A stretch of 8,710 bases of DNA from an uncultured Bacilli bacterium (GTDB lineage: Bacteria; Bacillota_I; Bacilli_A; RF39; UBA660): contig CANQIY010000037.1 of the NCBI GenBank assembly GCA_947624125.1, positions 1 to 8,710 on the forward strand, in the 5' to 3' direction. The notes beneath the pieces were generated by a model. It saw nothing but the letters and a program-made list of their open reading frames with translations, ran no database searches and had not been told where the DNA came from. The number at the start of each line of letters is the position of its first letter. The first letter of the stretch is position 1. Below are positions 6,656 to 8,710 of the stretch, piece by piece. The position numbers and the translations under genes are program-made.

Positions 6656-6670
6656 TACTTAGTTTATAAT
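6643..6670 (+). promoter_or_regulatory. Sigma-A promoter of the first surface-protein gene
   Basis: TTGACT (6643-6648) and a perfect TATAAT (6665-6670) are separated by 16 bases. Transcription should begin near 6677. The -35 box lies in the 3' arm of the dtd terminator hairpin, so the two elements share bases. Confidence 0.75.
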
Positions 6671-6693
6671 AAGAATAGGGATAGGATGATGTT

Positions 6694-7698
6694 ATGAAAA
6701 AGGGTAATAATAAAAAAATAGTGTGGTCATTACTTTTGTTATTAATTGTTGGCAGTTTTATTACACTTTTTGTTTTTAAAAATCATCAAGAATTAGAAGA
6801 TACAGGTCAAATTTTAAATGAAGAAATGTATGCAGTTCTTGTTGAGAAAAATGTTGGAACAGGCAATTATGAAGAAATTAATTCTGAATCTTGGCCAAGT
6901 AGTAGTTATCTTTATAATAGTGAAAGAAGTTCTTGTGTTGATGAAAATGGTAATACTATAAATGGTATTTTAAAGTATAGTAATCAAAATCATATAGTTT
7001 CAGTTTTAACAGCCAAAACAGTTCGTTGTTATTTATATTTTGATTTAGTAGGAGATAAACCAGTTATTTCTACCATTAAATTTCAAAGTGTAACTAGTGA
7101 TAATAATTATACTAATTCCTTAAATCAAACTTTGACTGCTAGTTGGAATGATAGTGATATTGACAAATATTGTATTACTACTAAACCAGTAGTTGCGGCT
7201 TGTGATTCTAGTGTTGCTGATGGAGCAAAAGTAACTTGGACAAGTATTTCCGGAAAAAGTTTAAGTAAAGGAATTACTTTAAATAATCAAGATGGAGAAC
7301 AAACTTATTATTTATTTATTAGAGACAAAGACCAAAATGTTTCTGAGCCATATTCGGCTTCGATTATTTTAGATAGAAAAGCTCCAGAAATAAGAAGTAT
7401 TAACTATCAAATTGTACGAATTTATGATGAACAAGGTGGTTTAAGTCAAGTATTTTATAATGGTTCGGATATAAGTGGAACGATTAGTTTTAATCCAACA
7501 GATAGACGAATAGCAACAGCAGGTACAGGTGAAAATCCAGTTTTATGTGAAAAATATAATATTTCTGTTTATGCAATAGATAAAGCTGGTAATAAATCTA
7601 CAACTGAAACAGTAAATAATTATTGTGTTGACCAAAAAGCAACTAATCCAGAATATCCATGTGGTATGGATTATCCAATTAAACAAGCTTGTTCATAA
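6694..7698 (+). CDS. Membrane-anchored extracytoplasmic protein with paired cysteines, function unknown
   Basis: The function of this 334-residue protein is not recognised. A basic start (MKKGNNKK) is followed by one hydrophobic segment at about 10-28 with no clear cleavage site, so it is probably an N-terminally anchored protein whose bulk lies outside the membrane. Residues 44-117 form a module shared with the next gene, with C81 and C112 and ending CYLYFD. The rest looks like beta-rich Ig-like repeats: residues about 122-228 (C160, C170, ending LFIRDKDQNVSEPYSASIILDRKAPEI) and about 229-312 (ending YAIDKAGNKSTTETVNNYC), which resemble the DKAGN endings of bacterial Ig-like surface domains. 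All eight cysteines (81, 112, 160, 170, 285, 311, 323, 333) fall outside the membrane and could form four disulfides. Shine-Dalgarno AGGA (6683-6686) is seven bases upstream. It has its own promoter and terminator. Confidence 0.75.
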   Translation: MKKGNNKKIVWSLLLLLIVGSFITLFVFKNHQELEDTGQILNEEMYAVLVEKNVGTGNYEEINSESWPSSSYLYNSERSSCVDENGNTINGILKYSNQNHIVSVLTAKTVRCYLYFDLVGDKPVISTIKFQSVTSDNNYTNSLNQTLTASWNDSDIDKYCITTKPVVAACDSSVADGAKVTWTSISGKSLSKGITLNNQDGEQTYYLFIRDKDQNVSEPYSASIILDRKAPEIRSINYQIVRIYDEQGGLSQVFYNGSDISGTISFNPTDRRIATAGTGENPVLCEKYNISVYAIDKAGNKSTTETVNNYCVDQKATNPEYPCGMDYPIKQACS

Positions 7699-7701
7699 TA
7701 A

Positions 7702-7729
7702 AATAGGTGGATTTTCCACTTATTTTTTT
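7702..7729 (+). terminator. Intrinsic terminator after the first surface-protein gene
   Basis: AATAGGTGG (7702-7710) pairs with CCACTTATT (7716-7724) around the five-base loop ATTTT, with one G-U pair, and runs into a seven-T tract (7723-7729). It begins four bases after the stop codon. Confidence 0.85.
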
Positions 7730-7737
7730 GTAATTTC

Positions 7738-7764
7738 TTGACTCCGGGGGGGGTATTATATAAT
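7738..7764 (+). promoter_or_regulatory. Promoter of the second surface-protein gene with a G8 tract in its spacer
   Basis: TTGACT (7738-7743) and a perfect TATAAT (7759-7764) are separated by only 15 bases, of which eight are consecutive G (7746-7753). Both boxes are identical to those of the preceding gene, whose spacer is 16. Gain of one or two G would bring the spacer to 16 or 17, close to the sigma-A optimum, so the tract could tune or switch the promoter. Confidence 0.65.
7746..7753. repeat. Homopolymeric G8 tract
   Basis: Eight consecutive G in a region that is otherwise almost all A and T. It sits exactly between the -35 and -10 boxes of the second surface-protein promoter, and no other G or C run of this length is seen in the window. 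Confidence 0.9.
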
Positions 7765-7794
7765 AACAAATATAAAATAGAGGGAGAAAAAGTA

Positions 7795-8710
7795 ATGCAA
7801 GTTATTAACAAGAAAATAATTGTTATTTTTATATGTTTAAGTATTTTTATATTTGGTGTATGTAAATTATTTAATAAAGAAAAAGTAGTATTAGATGATG
7901 TTATATTAGATATAAGAGATACTAATAATACTTTTGCTATCTATGTAGAAGAAAGTAAAGACAAATATGAAGAAAAGAATTTAATTCCAACAGATGGTTA
8001 TATATTTAATAAAGAAAAATCTCAATGTATGAGTATAGATGGAAATATAATAGAAAATATATTAAATTATGATTATGAAAATAACAAAGTAATAGTAGAT
8101 ACTACTGAAAGTATAAATTGTTATTTATATTTTGATAAAGGAGCAGGTTTAGAAATAATAGAAAATGGACCTAATGGTTTAAATTTAACTACAACAAGTA
8201 GTAGTGCAGACTGGACAGGGATGTATCGTTTTCAGGGACAACAAGAAGATGGAATAGAAAACTACATTTGTTTTGGAACGAGTGATAGTAATGAATGCAC
8301 AAGTAATCCTAGTAAATATATGTATCGAATAATAGGAATAGAAGAAAATGGAAGAATAAAAGTAATCAAAAAAGAAGCTTTAGAAGAAACAGAGCAATGG
8401 TGGACAGATAAAAACACAAATATTAATTGGCCAAATTCAAAAATATATTCTTCTATAAATGGAGATAAATTTTTAAATAAAGAAGAATATGTTCCAGATG
8501 GTTGGGAAGAGATAATAGATACTAATCATTGGTTGTTTGGAAGTATGAATAGTGGTCATGCAACATATGGTGCAAATCAAAATGGTGTTAAAGTGTATAA
8601 AATAGAAAGTGGACAAAAAGAAGCTTTATGGGATGAGAAAGCAAATAGCTTAGAAGAAGAGTATCATGGAGTAAAAGCTCAAGCATTTACAACAACTAAA
8701 GGAGATAATC
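7795..8710 (+). CDS. Membrane-anchored surface protein, paralogue of the preceding gene (3' end missing)
   Basis: The frame is open for 305 codons and runs off the right end. It starts at an ATG with Shine-Dalgarno AGGGAG (7781-7786) eight bases upstream. MQVINKK precedes a hydrophobic segment at about 8-24 without a good signal peptidase or lipobox site, so an N-terminal membrane anchor is likely. Residues 46-114 repeat the module of the upstream protein, with C78 and C109 again 31 residues apart and again ending CYLYFD. From about 138 a second region begins: WTGMYRFQG, NYICFGTSDSNEC, YMYRIIGIEENGRIKVIKKEAL, NWPNSKIYSSINGDKFLN, DTNHWLFG. This layout recalls the DUF6273-type domain found in large extracytoplasmic proteins of gut Firmicutes (FG-Y, then WRVL, then LL, then W-S--R-WLN), but the match is by pattern only. 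Function is unknown. Expression may be phase variable through the G8 tract in its promoter. Confidence 0.75.
   Translation, partial: MQVINKKIIVIFICLSIFIFGVCKLFNKEKVVLDDVILDIRDTNNTFAIYVEESKDKYEEKNLIPTDGYIFNKEKSQCMSIDGNIIENILNYDYENNKVIVDTTESINCYLYFDKGAGLEIIENGPNGLNLTTTSSSADWTGMYRFQGQQEDGIENYICFGTSDSNECTSNPSKYMYRIIGIEENGRIKVIKKEALEETEQWWTDKNTNINWPNSKIYSSINGDKFLNKEEYVPDGWEEIIDTNHWLFGSMNSGHATYGANQNGVKVYKIESGQKEALWDEKANSLEEEYHGVKAQAFTTTKGDN

Noticed and set aside
7744..7753. G-quadruplex or operator at the G8 tract
   Set aside because: A single G run has no partner runs nearby to form an intramolecular quadruplex, and there is no inverted repeat for an operator.
7852..7863. Lipobox at FGVC in the second surface protein, making it a lipoprotein
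   Set aside because: The residues before Cys23 (F, G, V) do not fit the usual L-[AS]-[GA]-C pattern, and the paralogue has no cysteine there.
1..8710. CRISPR array, tRNA or rRNA gene, insertion sequence, attachment site
   Set aside because: No regularly spaced repeats, cloverleaf, rRNA-like or transposase-like sequence was seen on either strand.

Overview
This window looks like chromosomal DNA from a very AT-rich, low-GC Gram-positive bacterium. The gene content and order (holA, mnmA, a SpoVB-type flippase, comN, rel, dtd) are those of the Bacilli. The extreme A+T content and the two surface proteins at the right end suggest an uncultured gut lineage near RF39 or Erysipelotrichia, but that placement is inference. 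TGA is used as a stop (comN, rel) and tryptophan is TGG, so the standard bacterial code applies, not the Mycoplasma code.

Left edge (1-358): a minus-strand gene starts at bases 3-1 and runs off the window. It has a clean sigma-A promoter and a short leader whose CCUCC can pair with its own Shine-Dalgarno. Between it and holA lies a 68-codon remnant of a YhcG/DUF1016-type nuclease. The holA promoter overlaps the end of this remnant and seems to start transcription almost at the holA ATG.

Housekeeping block (359-6630): holA (DNA polymerase III delta) and mnmA (tRNA 2-thiouridylase) run on the plus strand. A SpoVB/MATE-type lipid flippase on the minus strand converges on mnmA with a 6-base overlap. 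Divergent from the flippase, comN, rel and dtd form a tight operon with two ATGA stop/start overlaps, closed by a terminator. The (p)ppGpp synthetase/hydrolase Rel is odd: its synthetase residues look intact, but the hydrolase signature HDxxED reads HEVLNN.

Surface-protein block (6643-8710): two tandem, separately promoted genes encode paralogous membrane-anchored extracytoplasmic proteins. They share an N-terminal module with two cysteines 31 residues apart. The second gene runs off the right end. Its promoter has a run of eight G between the -35 and -10 boxes, giving a 15-bp spacer, which is a classic layout for phase variation by slipped-strand mispairing. The phase-variable surface protein and the apparently hydrolase-defective Rel are the two observations most worth following up.
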